Below, one piece after another: positions 36,580 to 48,504 of a stretch of DNA of 64,000 bases; the stretch's first letter is position 1, and each line of letters starts with the position of its first letter. A program made the translations under genes and the position numbers. The stretch spans positions 3,162,001 through 3,226,000 of the forward strand of contig NZ_CP023559.1 in assembly GCF_003006155.1 (NCBI RefSeq), in the 5' to 3' direction. This DNA comes from Salinicola tamaricis. Lineage in GTDB: Bacteria; Pseudomonadota; Gammaproteobacteria; Pseudomonadales; Halomonadaceae. The notes under the pieces are model-generated. The model saw only the letters and a program-made list of their open reading frames with translations, searched no databases and had not been told where the DNA came from.

Positions 36580-37446
36580 ATGTCGCGATCCTTTCCCCCG
36601 GCCGGCGGGCGATCGCCCCGCTGGCCGGGGCTCAGTCGTCGTACCACCGCCCTGGCCTTGACTGCCGTACTGACCCTGGCGCAAGCCCCGTTTCCGATGT
36701 CGGCTCAGGCCGAACCGGCATCCGAAACTGCGCCCACCCTCTACAGTAGCGTCACCCAGCCAGCCTTGGACCCGGTCAGCGAGCTGCCCGATCTGCGCGA
36801 GTACAAGGCCGGTGCCAAGCGCAAGGCGGCCTTCCTCGGTCTGCTGGTGCCGCTGGTCCAGGCCGAAAATGCGCAGATTCAGCGCGACCGCAACTGGCTG
36901 TTCGCGATCAGCACCCGGGTCAATCCGCTGCGCGACGACGAAAAGGCGCGCCTGGCGCGGCTGTGCGACGCCTACGGGGTGAGTTGCAAGCCGGGCCAGG
37001 TGAGCCAGGAGTTGCTCAGCCGGGTCAATACCATTCCGCTGGAGATGGTGGTGATCCAGGCCGTCGAGGAGTCCGGCTGGGGCACCTCGCGTATCGCCCG
37101 TGAGAGCAACAACCTGTTCGGCATGCGCTGCTTCTCGCCCGGTTGTGGCATCGCCCAGAACGGCACCTCGCGGCGCTTTCAGGTGTTCGACAGCGTGCGC
37201 GACGGGGTGCGTGCCTATCTACACAATCTCAATACTCACCGTGCCTATACCCAGCTGCGCCAAGAGCGCATGACGCTGGCCACGCGCGGGCGCTCGATCT
37301 CGGCCGAGCGGCTGATCGGCAAGCTGCATAACTACTCCACCTCACCCGACTATCAGCAACAGCTGCTGGCGCTGCTGCGCACCAATGGCGAGCTGATCCG
37401 CGACCACGGTCTGGATGCCGGCGACAGCGACGCCAGCCCGGCCTGA
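36580..37446 (+). CDS. Bax-like glucosaminidase domain protein
   Basis: A 288-residue exported protein. Signal region about residues 20-49; the glucosaminidase fold follows with catalytic glutamate in VIQAVEESGWGTSRIARESNNLFGMRCF and the later VFDSVRDGVRAYLHNLNTHRAY, the pattern of E. coli Bax and peptidoglycan N-acetylglucosaminidases. The ATG at 36580 has GAGGAG upstream and removes 39 unlikely upstream codons. It probably remodels cell-wall glycan. Confidence 0.85.
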   Translation: MSRSFPPAGGRSPRWPGLSRRTTALALTAVLTLAQAPFPMSAQAEPASETAPTLYSSVTQPALDPVSELPDLREYKAGAKRKAAFLGLLVPLVQAENAQIQRDRNWLFAISTRVNPLRDDEKARLARLCDAYGVSCKPGQVSQELLSRVNTIPLEMVVIQAVEESGWGTSRIARESNNLFGMRCFSPGCGIAQNGTSRRFQVFDSVRDGVRAYLHNLNTHRAYTQLRQERMTLATRGRSISAERLIGKLHNYSTSPDYQQQLLALLRTNGELIRDHGLDAGDSDASPA

Positions 37447-37645
37447 GACCACCTCTCCCGACCTTTCATGCCACGCCTCGCGCCTGCCCTCGGGCAGCGC
37501 CCGGCGGGGGCCGCCTGCGATGCACGCTGGTGTGTATGACATGGTGTGCAGGGCCGCGGGGTGAGGGTGTAAGCTAGGGAGTCATTCCCGCCACTATCAC
37601 GCCACGATACTCGCCACTACCTTACCCCGCTTCGAGGAGGACGGC

Positions 37646-39104
<1,459 letters not shown>

Positions 39105-39552
39105 GCCTGTCTCGAGTTTTTCCTGAGCCGACCTCGACTCCGCCTCCGCCAGGTGCCGCCCGGGGCCTGGCGCAGAGGCTTCCCGCCCCGACGCGTCGGC
39201 CTCGACCCGTTCGCCGCGCTAGAGACGCGCAAAGCGCCCCTTTCAGGGCGAATAAGGGATGCGTTATGGCATCGATAACTCATGCTGAAGGTCTGTTTTT
39301 CGCCTTTTGAATCAAAGGGTTGAGCATGTTTTTAAGCATAACGATTCAGTTATGGCCATCATAAAATATTGATCGGGTTGGTTTTTCTGCGTTCGTCTTG
39401 ATCCCGCCGTCGGCTTTATCGAACACTTGGGCTCACTCAGGCGCTCTCCCTTGCGCGGGTGGCGTTGCTGGACGGCCGTCGATCGGCGTTCGGCGGCACC
39501 GCTGGTGCGGGGGAGGGCGCCCTTATCTCGACCCCCATAGGAGAATCGACGC
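39105..39552. other. Intergenic region upstream of pntAB
   Basis: No gene supported. Less GC-rich than its surroundings at 39260-39400. It holds CATAAC-GATTCA-GTTATG (39337-39354), an earlier GTTAT/ATAAC pair (39263-39279), and GCGCCCC/AGGGCG near 39235 that could end selO transcription. Confidence 0.5.
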
Positions 39553-39672
39553 ATGGCCGATCGAGCGATGCCGTGTCCGCTTTGGCGCTGCGCGGGGCTA
39601 GCCCCGCGCGTCTTGGCCGAGTCCTGCCTGGTCGGTGGCGTGATGCCGTCGGTGCGCGAGGTGGCGGCATGA
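39553..39672 (+). CDS. 39-codon leader ORF overlapping pntA start
   Basis: A small ORF, ATG at 39553 preceded by AGGAG at good spacing, reading [20 protein letters not shown] and ending at TGA 39670-39672. That stop overlaps the pntA ATG (39669) as ATGA, the arrangement of translational coupling. The 20-bp perfect palindrome at 39590-39609 lies inside it. No similarity to a known peptide is recognised, and no amino acid is enriched as in classic attenuator peptides. A single indel would destroy this reading, and indels are common here. Confidence 0.4.
   Translation: MADRAMPCPLWRCAGLAPRVLAESCLVGGVMPSVREVAA
39590..39609 (+). promoter_or_regulatory. 20-bp perfect palindrome within the pnt leader
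   Basis: GCGCGGGGCT followed by its reverse complement AGCCCCGCGC, with no spacer; in RNA it would form a stem closed by a tight loop, ending 60 nt before the pntA start. It may be a regulatory hairpin or an operator. Confidence 0.6.
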
Positions 39673-41239
39673 AAATTGGAGCCCCAAGGAGATCGCCAAG
39701 GGCGAAGCGCGAGTCGCGCTGACCCCGGAGAGCGCGCAGCAGATCCAGAAACTCGGGCACGAGTGCCTGCTCGAGCGCGGCGCGGGTGTTGCCGCAGGTT
39801 TCAGCGATGACGCCTATCAGGCGGCCGGGGTGACCCTGGTCGACGACGCCGAGGCGCTGTGGGACACCGCCGAGGTAGTGATCAAGGTGCGCGAGCCCCT
39901 CGATGCCGAGATCGAGCGGCTGCGCGAAGGGCAGACGCTGATCGCCTTCTTCTGGCCGGCGCAGAACGAAGCACGCCTGGCGCGCTGCCGTGAGAAGGGC
40001 GCCACCGTGGTGGCGATGGACATGGTGCCGCGTATCTCGCGGGCGCAGAAGATGGATGCGCTCTCGAGTACTGCGAACATCGCCGGCTATCGCGCGGTGA
40101 TCGAAGCCGGCAACCAGTTCGGTCGTTTCTTCACCGGCCAGGTCACCGCCGCCGGCAAGGTGCCGCCGGCCAAGGTGCTGGTGCTCGGCGCCGGCGTGGC
40201 CGGGCTTGCGGCGATCGGTACCGCCACCAGCTTGGGGGCGGTGGTGCGCGCCTTCGACGTGCGTCCGGAAGTCGCCGAGCAGATCGAGTCGATGGGCGCC
40301 GAGTTCCTGTTCCTCGACTTCGAGGACAGCCAGGACGGGTCGGGCAGCGGTGGCTACGCCTCGCCCTCGAGCCCGGAGTTCCGCGAGAAGCAGCTGGCGC
40401 TGTTCCGCGAACAGGCGCCCGAGGTCGATATCGTCATCACCACTGCGCTGATCCCCGGGCGCCCGGCACCCAAGCTGTGGCTCGAGGAGATGGTGGCGGC
40501 GATGAAGCCGGGCTCGGTGATCGTCGATCTCGCCGCCGAGAAGGGCGGCAACTGCGACCTGACGGTGATGGACGAGCGGATCGTCACCGACAACGGTGTG
40601 ATCGTGGTGGGCTACACCGACTTCCCCTCGCGCATGGCGACCCAGGCATCCTTGCTCTATGCCACCAACATCCGCCACATGCTCACCGATCTGACGCCGG
40701 AGAAGGACGGCGTCATCGTCCATGACATGGAGGATGACGTGATCCGCGGCGCCACTGCCACCCATGCCGGCGAGATCACCTTCCCGCCGCCGCCGCCCAA
40801 GGTGAAGGCGATCGGTGCGGCCAAGCCCAAGGCCAAGCCCAAGGAGCCGACGCCGGAGGAGAAGCGCGCCGCCGAGCACGCCACCTTCCTCGCCCAGACC
40901 AAGCGTCAGGTCGGCCTGCTGGCGGCCGGGGGCGTACTGATGTGGCTTTTGGGGATGGTCGCACCGGCCTCGTTCATGCAGCACTTCATCGTATTCGCGC
41001 TGGCCTGCTTCGTTGGCTTCCAGGTGATCTGGAACGTCAGCCACTCGCTGCATACGCCGCTGATGGCAGTGACCAATGCGATCTCCGGGATCGTCATTCT
41101 GGGGGCGATTCTGCAGATTGGCTCGGGCAACTGGCTGGTCGGGCTGCTCGCGGGTATCTCGGTACTGATCGCCTCGATCAACATCGTCGGGGGCTTCCTG
41201 GTCACCCGGCGCATGCTCGCCATGTTCCAGAAATCCTGA
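39669..41239 (+). CDS. pntA: NAD(P) transhydrogenase subunit alpha (one frameshift)
   Basis: Proton-translocating transhydrogenase, alpha subunit: NAD-binding domain I ([20 protein letters not shown] after repair, [40 protein letters not shown]) plus the C-terminal membrane segments ([36 protein letters not shown]). One base is missing just after the start, near 39690 (GCCCCAAGG). Repaired length is 523 residues, so this is the E. coli-type full-length PntA. Start ATG at 39669 has GAGGTG upstream and overlaps the leader ORF stop. Confidence 0.93.
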
Positions 41240-41251
41240 CCGCGGAGAGAG

Positions 41252-42692
41252 ATGATGTTGCAACACGAGTTCGTTTCCGCCGCGGCGATCGCGGCGAGTG
41301 TCCTGTTCATCCTGTCGCTGGGCGGGCTGAGCAATCAGGAGAAGGCCAAGCGGGCGGTCTGGTACGGCATCGGGGATGGCGATCGCGGTGGTGTTCACCG
41401 CACTCGGCCCCGGCGTCGGTGGGCTCGGCTGGCTGATTCCACTGATGTTGATCGGCGGGCTGGCCGGCGCCTGGCTGGCGGCCGGGTCGAGATGACCGAG
41501 ATGCCGCAGCTGGTCGCCGCACTGCACAGCGTGGTCGGCCTGGCGGCGGTGTTCATCGGCTTCAATGCCGAGATGGAGCGTGCCCGGGTGGTGGCCACCC
41601 GCGTCGCCGGGATCGATGTCGAAGGGTTCTCGGCGTTCGCCGCGACCTTGGCCCACAAGACCCGCTGGAGCTCACCTTCCTGCAGATCGAAGTGGTACTG
41701 GGCGTGTTTATCGGCGCGGTGACCTTCACCGGTTCGGTGGTGGCGTTCGGCAAGCTGGCCGGCAGATCGGCGGCAAGCCCCACAAGCTGCCGGGTGGGCA
41801 TCTGCTCAATGCCGGCGCCGCGCTGCTCTGCGTGCTGCTGGCAGTGGGCTACTTCAACGGCGCCGGGGCCTGGACCCTGGTGCTGCTGGCACTGCTCGCC
41901 TTCTTCATCGGCTGGCACCTGATCATGGGGATCGGCGGCGCCGACATGCCGGTGGTGGTGTCGATGCTCAACAGCTACTCGGGCTGGGCCGCGGCGGCGA
42001 TCGGCTTCACCCTCTCCAATGATCTGCTGATCGTTACCGGGGCGCTGGTCGGCTCCTCCGGCGCGATCCTCTCCTACATCATGTGCAAGGCGATGAATCG
42101 CAACTTCGTCAGCGTGATTCTGGGTGGTTTCGGAGCGACCCAGAGCGAGGCCGCGGAGATCGAGGGCGAGCAGGTGTCGATCGACACCGGCGGTGTCGCC
42201 AGTGCGCTCAACGACGCCGACAGCGTGATCATCGTGCCCGGCTACGGCATGGCAGTGGCTCAGGCCCAGAACGCGGTGAGCGAGCTGGTGCGCAAGCTGC
42301 GCGCCGCGGGCAAGAACGTGCGTTTCGGTATCCACCCGGTGGCGGGGCGCCTGCCGGGGCACATGAACGTGCTGCTGGCGGAGGCGCGGGTGCCCTATGA
42401 CATCGTCATGGAGATGGACGAGATCAACGATGACTTCGCCAGTACCGACGTGGTGATCGTCATCGGCTCCAACGATATCGTCAATCCCGCGGCCCAGGAG
42501 GACCCGGGCAGCCCGATCGCCGGCATGCCGGTACTCAAGGTGTGGGAAGCCAAGCAGGTGTTCGTGTGCAAGCGTGGCCAGGGTACCGGATACTCGGGTA
42601 TCGAGAACCCGCTGTTCTTCAAGGAGAACACGCGCATGCTCTACGGTGACGCCCGCGGCAGCATCGACGCCCTGGTGCCGATGATCGACTGA
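41252..42692 (+). CDS. pntB: NAD(P) transhydrogenase subunit beta (four frameshift sites)
   Basis: Membrane and NADP-binding beta subunit. Eight to nine TM segments ([78 protein letters not shown]) precede domain III ([35 protein letters not shown]). Junctions lie near 41375 (two bases lost or one gained), 41484 (expected ARVEMTEM), 41666 (expected [13 protein letters not shown]) and 41765 (expected [12 protein letters not shown]). Repaired length is about 481 residues. Follows pntA by 12 nt; the two subunits form the enzyme that makes NADPH from proton motive force. Confidence 0.93.
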
Positions 42693-42803
42693 GGCAGCGC
42701 CGCGCGCGACCCTGATCCGAGCGCATTTCGTCCCGCGACGGCACCCCCGTCCGGGACGATTTTCGTTACACTGTCTGCATCGTTCAGTGGCCACGGATCG
42801 ACC

Positions 42804-43902
42804 ATGTCAGAATCCTCCTCGCAGTCAGCTTCCCGCTCCTCGGAGCCCATGCGGGTCGCCGTGCTCGGCGGCGGCAGTTTCGGTACCGCCATCGCCAGCA
42901 TCGCTGCCGACAACGGTGCCACGGTACGCCAGTGGCTGCGCGATGCGGCGCTGGTCGACCAGATCAATCACGAGCACCGCAACGGCCGCTATCTGCCCGA
43001 CTACCCGATCAACCCGGCGGTTGTGGCTTCCACCGATCTGGCCGCCACTGTGGCCGAGGCCATGGTGGTATTCATCGCCATCCCCTCCAAGGCGTTTCGC
43101 AGCGTGCTCGAGCAGGCGCGCGAACATCTGCGCCCGGAGCAGATCCTGGTGACCACCACCAAGGGGATCCAGGCCGAAGGCTTCAAACTGATGAGCCAGC
43201 TGATCGAGGAGGAGACCGGCTCGTCGCACATCGGTGTGCTCTCGGGGCCCAACCTGGCCGCGGAGATCGCCCAGAAGCAGCTTACCGCGACGGTGATCGC
43301 CACGCGACGACGCGGTCACCCGCGCCTATGTCCAGGCCGCGCTGGGTTGCGGCTACTTCCGTGTCTATGCCGGCAACGACCGCTATGGCGCCGAGCTGGG
43401 CGGCTCGCTCAAGAACATCTATGCCATCGCCGCGGGCATGGCGGCGGCGCTGGGCATGGGTGAGAACACTCGTGCCATGCTGATGACCCGGGCGCTGGCG
43501 GAGATGAGCCGCTTCGCGGTGGCCCTCGGCGCCAACCCCATGACTTTCCTCGGGCTCTCCGGCGTCGGCGATCTGATCGTCACCTGCTCGTCCAAGCTCT
43601 CGCGCAATTACCGCGTCGGCTATGCGCTGGGCGAGGGTGCCACCCTCGACGAGGCGATCGAGGCCCTGGGCCAGGTCGCCGAGGGCGTCAACACGGTCAA
43701 GCTGGTGTGTGCCAAGGCGCGTGAGGAGGGCATCTACATGCCGCTGGCCCAGGGGCTCCACCATGTGATGTTCGACGGCGTGCCGGCACGCGACATGGCG
43801 CGGGCGCTGATGGAGAACGAACAGAGCAGCGACGTCGAGTTCATGCTCTCGCGCGAGGCGGTGTCGCAGGCCCATCAGCTGGCCCCGGACGGTGACGCAT
43901 GA
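42804..43902 (+). CDS. gpsA: Glycerol-3-phosphate dehydrogenase [NAD(P)+] (one frameshift)
   Basis: Makes sn-glycerol-3-phosphate for phospholipid synthesis. The Rossmann motif is [18 protein letters not shown]; later [18 protein letters not shown] and, after repair, [26 protein letters not shown] carry the catalytic lysine and substrate loop. At about 43303 an extra base (or two lost) separates ATVIA from DDAVTRAYV. Repaired length is about 365 residues including a Ser-rich N-terminal extension. The stop overlaps the sixA ATG (ATGA). Promoter presumably in the 112-nt space after pntB. Confidence 0.92.
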
Positions 43903-44372
43903 GTTGGCTGGCGATCGTCCGCCACGGTGAGGCGGGGCCTGGCCTACCCGATGCCGAACGCCGCCTGACCGCGCGTGGCGAAGGCGAGGCGCAGTCGGCG
44001 GCGCGCTGGCTCGCCAGCCGCCCGGCGCTGGCGCAAGCGACCCTGTGGGCGAGCCCGTATCGGCGCGCCCAGCAGACCGCGTTACCCATCGCCGCGGCGC
44101 TCGGCGTCGCCGTCGATACCGCTGATGGCATGACCCCCGAGGATGACGTCGACGCCTTGATCGAGTGCCTGAGTGGGCTGGGGGCCTCGCCGGCGCCGCT
44201 GATCCTGGTCAGTCACATGCCGCTGGTCGGTACCCTGGCCGGGCGTCTGGTCGATGGCGGGCCGCTTGCCGCCATGGGCTTCCCCACCGCCGGGGTGGCG
44301 CTGCTCGAAGCCGAGGTGTGGGCGGCGGGCTGCGCCCGACTCGGCGCCTTCATCGCGCCGCCCCATGGCTGA
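43899..44372 (+). CDS. sixA: Phosphohistidine phosphatase SixA
   Basis: A 157-residue histidine phosphatase. The catalytic RHG motif is [19 protein letters not shown]; the second catalytic histidine is in [14 protein letters not shown]. Members dephosphorylate phosphohistidine of Hpt domains or of the nitrogen phosphotransferase protein NPr. Overlaps gpsA by 4 nt and precedes a LacI-type regulator gene by 15 nt. Confidence 0.92.
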   Translation: MSWLAIVRHGEAGPGLPDAERRLTARGEGEAQSAARWLASRPALAQATLWASPYRRAQQTALPIAAALGVAVDTADGMTPEDDVDALIECLSGLGASPAPLILVSHMPLVGTLAGRLVDGGPLAAMGFPTAGVALLEAEVWAAGCARLGAFIAPPHG

Positions 44373-44387
44373 GGCGCGCGCCCCGCA

Positions 44388-45420
44388 GTGAGTGAGCATG
44401 ATGCCAAACCGCGTTCGGCCCGGGCCACCGGCAGCGCCCGTCTGACTGACGTGGCGCGGGTGGCCGGCGTGGCGCCGATGACGGTGTCGCGGGCGCTCAA
44501 TCGTCCCGAGCTGGTCAGCGAGGCGACCCGTGAACGGGTGCGCCGCGCGGTCATCGAGACCGGTTACGTGCCCAATCAGGTCGCCGGCGCGCTGGCCTCC
44601 AGCCGCAGCCGCCTGGTGGCACTGCTGGTGCCGACGGTGGCCCACGCGCTGTTCGCCGAGGTGGTGCAGACCGTCACCGGCTTGCTGGTGCCGCGCGGCT
44701 ACCAGGTGCTGCTGGGGCTGGTCGGCTATACCCCCCGCCGAAGAGGAGGGCGTGGTCGAGACGGTGCTCAGCCGCCGCCCCGACGGTATCGTGCTCACCG
44801 GTTGCCATCACTCGGCTCTGACCCGGCAGCGGCTGGCGGCCAGCCGCGTGCCGCTGGTCGAGATCTGGGACATGAGCGACGACCCCATCGACATGCTGAT
44901 CGGGTTCTCCCATCACGCCGTGGGTCGCGCCGTGGCCGATCATCTGCTCGCCCGCGGCTATCGCCGTCTCGGCGTGATCAGTGCCGACGACACCCGCGCC
45001 GAGCGGCGTATCGATGGCCTGCGCGAGCGTCTGGCCGAGGCGGGGCAGCAGGCGCTGCCTTTGCGCCGGGTGGGGACCCCTTCGAGCATGCCCTGGGGGC
45101 GGGAGATGGCGGCCGAACTGCTCGATCACCATGCCCTCGAGGCGATCGTCTGCAGCTCCGATATCCTCGCCCTGGGAGTGATCGCCGAGGCCCAGAGTCG
45201 CGGCCTGGCGATCCCCGATGATCTGGCCATCATGGGCTTCGGCGACAGCAGCTATGCCGCGGCCAGCTTTCCTGCGCTGAGCACGGTGCGTATCGATGGT
45301 GCCACCATCGGCCGCCGCGCCGCCGAGCAGCTGCTCGAGCGCATGGCGCGGCCCCAGTTCGAGCGCAGCGGGGCGGTGGAGGATATCGGTTTCAGCCTGG
45401 TCGACCGCGCCACTACCTGA
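44388..45420 (+). CDS. LacI family transcriptional regulator (one frameshift)
   Basis: Sugar-acid responsive repressor. N-terminal HTH (RLTDVARVAGVAPMTVSRAL, residues 18-40) followed by the hinge NQVAGALASSRSRLVALLVP and periplasmic-binding-fold effector domain; organisation and length resemble E. coli GntR (gluconate). An extra C in the C6 run at about 44735 shifts the frame (expected GYTPAEEEGVVETVL). Repaired length is 343 residues. Starts with GTG at 44388. Placed directly before the talarate/galactarate and glucarate dehydratase genes, so it most likely controls sugar-acid use. Confidence 0.88.
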
Positions 45421-45533
45421 GCCCTCGACGGACTCACTCCCGCAGCGATCCATGACGCACGGAGGCATCGCGCGGCGCCGCTCATGCGTGCATCCTTACC
45501 TAGTGCTTTGGTCGTAATTTGGCTGTTGGCATC

Positions 45534-45546
45534 TTTGTCATACAAA
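45534..45546. promoter_or_regulatory. Palindrome TTTGTCATACAAA, candidate FCD-GntR operator
   Basis: Perfect 5-3-5 palindrome upstream of the talarate/galactarate dehydratase gene, fitting the FadR/FCD core TNGTNNNACNA. Near-symmetric flanks GGCAT/ATGCC extend it. A GntR/FCD regulator is encoded at 55985. Could alternatively bind the adjacent LacI-type regulator. Confidence 0.5.
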
Positions 45547-45687
45547 TGCCCCGCGCTACTATCCGTGTCCAACGACCTCGGACGGCGCCTGAATGATAGC
45601 GCAATCATTCTGCGTGCCGACGAGCCCGAGAACGTCGCCGCGGCCAGCTATTTCTCCTGCGACGACCCCACGAGACAAGGTGCCTCG

Positions 45688-46818
45688 ATGAACAACGACG
45701 CCATCAGCTGGATCCGTTTCTCCCACGTACTGTTGCCCCTGGCGACGCCGATCAGCGATGCCAAGGTGCTGACCGGACGTCAGAAGCCGATGACCGAGGT
45801 GTCGTTTCTGTTCGCCGAGATCGAGACGCGTGACGGTCATCGCGGCATCGGTTTCAGTTACTCCAAGCGGGCCGGGGGCTACGGCCAGTTCGCGCATGCC
45901 AAGGAGATCGCGCCGGCGATCCTCGGCGAGGACCCCAACGACACTGACAAGCTGTGGCACAAGCTGGTGTGGGCCGGTGCCTCGGTAGGACGCAGTGGCC
46001 TCTCGACCCAGACCATCGCCGCGGTCGATGTCGGCCTGTGGGATCTCAAGGCCAAGCGCGCGGGGTTGCCGTTGGCCAAGCTGATCGGCGCGCATCGTGA
46101 CTCGGTGCAGTGCTACAACACCTCCGGCGGTTTTCTGCACACGCCGATCGAGGAGGTCAAGGAGAACGCCACGCGCTCGTTGGAGAGCGGCATCAAGGGG
46201 GTCAAGATCAAGGTCGGCCAGCCCGACATGAAGGCTGACCTGCAGCGCGTCGAGGCGGTGCGCCGCCACCTGGGTGACGACGTGCCGCTGATGATCGACG
46301 CCAACCAGCAGTGGGATCGCGCCACCGCACTGCGTTTCGGCCGCGCCATGGAGCCCTACCACCTGGTGTGGATCGAAGAGCCCCTCGACGCGTATGACGT
46401 CGAAGGGCACGCGGCGCTGGCCAGTGCCCTGGATACGCCGATCGCCACCGGCGAGATGCTCGCCAGCGTCGCCGAGCACCGCGCGCTGATCGACCATCGC
46501 AGCGCCGATATCATCCAGCCGGATGCGCCGCGCATCGGCGGTATCACGCCGTTTCTGAAACTGGCCACCCTGGCCAGCAGCGCCGGCCTGCAGTTGGCAC
46601 CGCACTTCGCCATGGAAATTCACCTGCACCTGGCGGCGACCTATCCCAGTGAGCCCTGGGTCGAACACTTCGACTGGCTGGAGCCGCTGTTCAACGAGCG
46701 TCTCGAGACCCGTGACGGGCGTATGCTGGTGCCGGACCGCCCGGGGCTCGGCTTCACCCTGACCGAGCAGGCGCGCCAGTGGACAGTGGATAGCGCAGAA
46801 TTCGGCAAACGCGGCTAG
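45688..46818 (+). CDS. L-talarate/galactarate dehydratase
   Basis: Enolase-superfamily dehydratase of 376 residues converting galactarate or L-talarate to 5-keto-4-deoxyglucarate. Near-continuous match to the characterised Salmonella TalrD/GalrD: PLATPISDAKVLTGRQKPMT, GIGFSYSKRAGGYGQFAHAK, CYNTSGGFLHTPIEEVKENA, KVGQPDMKADLQRV (catalytic KxK region), LMIDANQQWD, ATGEMLASVAEH and LAPHFAMEIHLHL. The start at 45688 follows ACAAGG; longer upstream frame discarded. First enzyme of the local hexarate cluster. Confidence 0.93.
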   Translation: MNNDAISWIRFSHVLLPLATPISDAKVLTGRQKPMTEVSFLFAEIETRDGHRGIGFSYSKRAGGYGQFAHAKEIAPAILGEDPNDTDKLWHKLVWAGASVGRSGLSTQTIAAVDVGLWDLKAKRAGLPLAKLIGAHRDSVQCYNTSGGFLHTPIEEVKENATRSLESGIKGVKIKVGQPDMKADLQRVEAVRRHLGDDVPLMIDANQQWDRATALRFGRAMEPYHLVWIEEPLDAYDVEGHAALASALDTPIATGEMLASVAEHRALIDHRSADIIQPDAPRIGGITPFLKLATLASSAGLQLAPHFAMEIHLHLAATYPSEPWVEHFDWLEPLFNERLETRDGRMLVPDRPGLGFTLTEQARQWTVDSAEFGKRG

Positions 46819-46987
46819 GAAACACTGAATCAATGGCTGCGCAGATGAATCGCTGCGTTGCCCGGTGCGCGGCATCCTCACCTATACCCCATAGGCTCCG
46901 GATCCTGTGCGCCGAGCGCCTCGAGCTTCATCTCGCTCGCCGATGCCTTCAGCGTTCCCGCAACGATCACATACCGAGGAGTGCGAG

Positions 46988-48316
46988 ATGAGTTTCCCCA
47001 AGATCACCAAGATGTCGGTCGTGCCGGTGGCCGGCTACGACAGTTTCCTGCTCAACCTGAGTGGCGGCCACGCCCCCTGGTTCATTCGCTGCGTGCTGAT
47101 CCTGGAGGATGACAGCGGCCAGTGCGGGGTGGGGGAGATCCCCTCCAGCGAGGGTATCCTGCGCGGGCTGGAGCAGTGTCGGGCGCTGGTCGAAGGCGCG
47201 CGTATCAACCAGGTCAAGCAGGTCCTCAACCAGGCGCGGCTGGCGCTGGCCGGCAACGGACGCGAGGAGCGCGGGCAGCAGACCTTCGATCTGCGCGTGG
47301 CGGTCCACGTACTGACGGCCATCGAGTCGGCGCTCTACGATCTCTACGGGCAGGCGCTGGGCCAGCCGGTGGCGGACCTGCTGGGGCGTTTCGGCCGCCA
47401 GCGCGACGAGGTCGAGGCGCTGGGCTATCTGTTCCTGCTCGGCGATCCGGCCAAGACCGATCTGCCCTACCCGAAAGCCGACAACCCGGTGGACGCCTGG
47501 GATGAAGTGCGACGTCGCGAGGCGTTGACGCCGGACGCGGTCGCCGAGCTGGCCAAGGCCGCCCATGCGCGCTACGGCTTCAAGGATTTCAAGCTCAAGG
47601 GGGGCGTGTTGCGCGGCGAGGAGGAGGCGGAGTGTATTCGCGCGCTGCACGACGCCTTCCCCGAGGCGCGTCTGACCCTCGATCCCAACGGCGCCTGGAC
47701 GCTCGATGAAGCGGTTCGCGTGCTCGAGCCGATCAAGCATCTGCTCAGCTATGCCGAGGACCCCTGTGGTCAGGAGGCGAGCTGGTCCGGCCGCGAGACG
47801 ATGGCCGAGTTCAAGAAACGCACTGGCCTCAAGACCGCCACCAACATGATCGCCACCGACTTCAAGCAGCTGCAGTACGCGGTGGCGCTCAATGCGGTCG
47901 ACATTCCGCTGGCGGACTGCCACTTCTGGACAATGCAGGGGGCGGTGATGGTCGGCGAGCTGTGTCACGAATGGGGCATGACCTGGGGGTCGCACTCCAA
48001 CAACCACTTCGATATCTCGCTGGCGATGATGACTCATGTCGCCGCCGCCTGTCCGGGGGAGATCACCGCCATCGATACCCACTGGATCTGGCAGGATGGC
48101 CAGCGCCTCACCCGCGAACCATTGGCGATCCGCGACGGCAAGCTGCGCGTGCCCACCACGCCCGGACTGGGCGTCGAGCTGGACATGGCCCAACTCGAAC
48201 AGGCCCACGCACTCTATCGCTCGTTGGATGTACGCAGCCGCAACGACGCCATGGCGATGCAGTATCTGATCGATGGCTGGCGTTTCGATCCCAAGCGCCC
48301 GGCGCTGGTGCGCTGA
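46988..48316 (+). CDS. gudD: Glucarate dehydratase
   Basis: Enolase-superfamily enzyme of 442 residues converting D-glucarate to 5-keto-4-deoxyglucarate. [40 protein letters not shown] (catalytic KxK), [35 protein letters not shown] and [20 protein letters not shown] (catalytic His and Asp) follow E. coli GudD. GAGGAG precedes the ATG. Frame intact. A 170-nt space separates it from the talarate dehydratase gene. Confidence 0.95.
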   Translation: MSFPKITKMSVVPVAGYDSFLLNLSGGHAPWFIRCVLILEDDSGQCGVGEIPSSEGILRGLEQCRALVEGARINQVKQVLNQARLALAGNGREERGQQTFDLRVAVHVLTAIESALYDLYGQALGQPVADLLGRFGRQRDEVEALGYLFLLGDPAKTDLPYPKADNPVDAWDEVRRREALTPDAVAELAKAAHARYGFKDFKLKGGVLRGEEEAECIRALHDAFPEARLTLDPNGAWTLDEAVRVLEPIKHLLSYAEDPCGQEASWSGRETMAEFKKRTGLKTATNMIATDFKQLQYAVALNAVDIPLADCHFWTMQGAVMVGELCHEWGMTWGSHSNNHFDISLAMMTHVAAACPGEITAIDTHWIWQDGQRLTREPLAIRDGKLRVPTTPGLGVELDMAQLEQAHALYRSLDVRSRNDAMAMQYLIDGWRFDPKRPALVR

Positions 48317-48338
48317 GCCGGGTGCGAGGCCCAGTAGA

Positions 48339-48380
48339 GGGTCAGGGATAGGCGAGTCAGGGTCAGAGATAGGCGAGTCA
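48339..48380. repeat. 21-bp tandem duplication after gudD
   Basis: Units at 48339-48359 and 48360-48380, each beginning GGGTCAG and ending GATAGGCGAGTCA, with one mismatch; a partial third copy follows (GGGTGAGG). Confidence 0.9.
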
Positions 48381-48451
48381 GGGTGAGGGCCTCAGGGCAG
48401 GGCACCAGAGGAGAGGCGAAAGCCTAGTTAAATCACCTTTGGATACTTATC

Positions 48452-48479
48452 TTGACACTTGGTTTCATGACACTATGAG
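48452..48479 (+). promoter_or_regulatory. Sigma-70-like promoter of the diguanylate cyclase gene
   Basis: Perfect -35 TTGACA (48452-48457), 16-bp spacer, TATGAG (48474-48479). It supports the start codon at 48505 rather than ATGs at 48439 or 48475, which would precede or overlap it. Confidence 0.6.
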
Positions 48480-48504
48480 CTTCCTTGAGCGAGGGGAGCT
48501 CATC

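Noticed and set aside
39459..39722. An 87-codon ORF spanning the pntA start
   Set aside because: Its second half is the pntA N-terminus read through a lost base; the first half has no start signal of its own.
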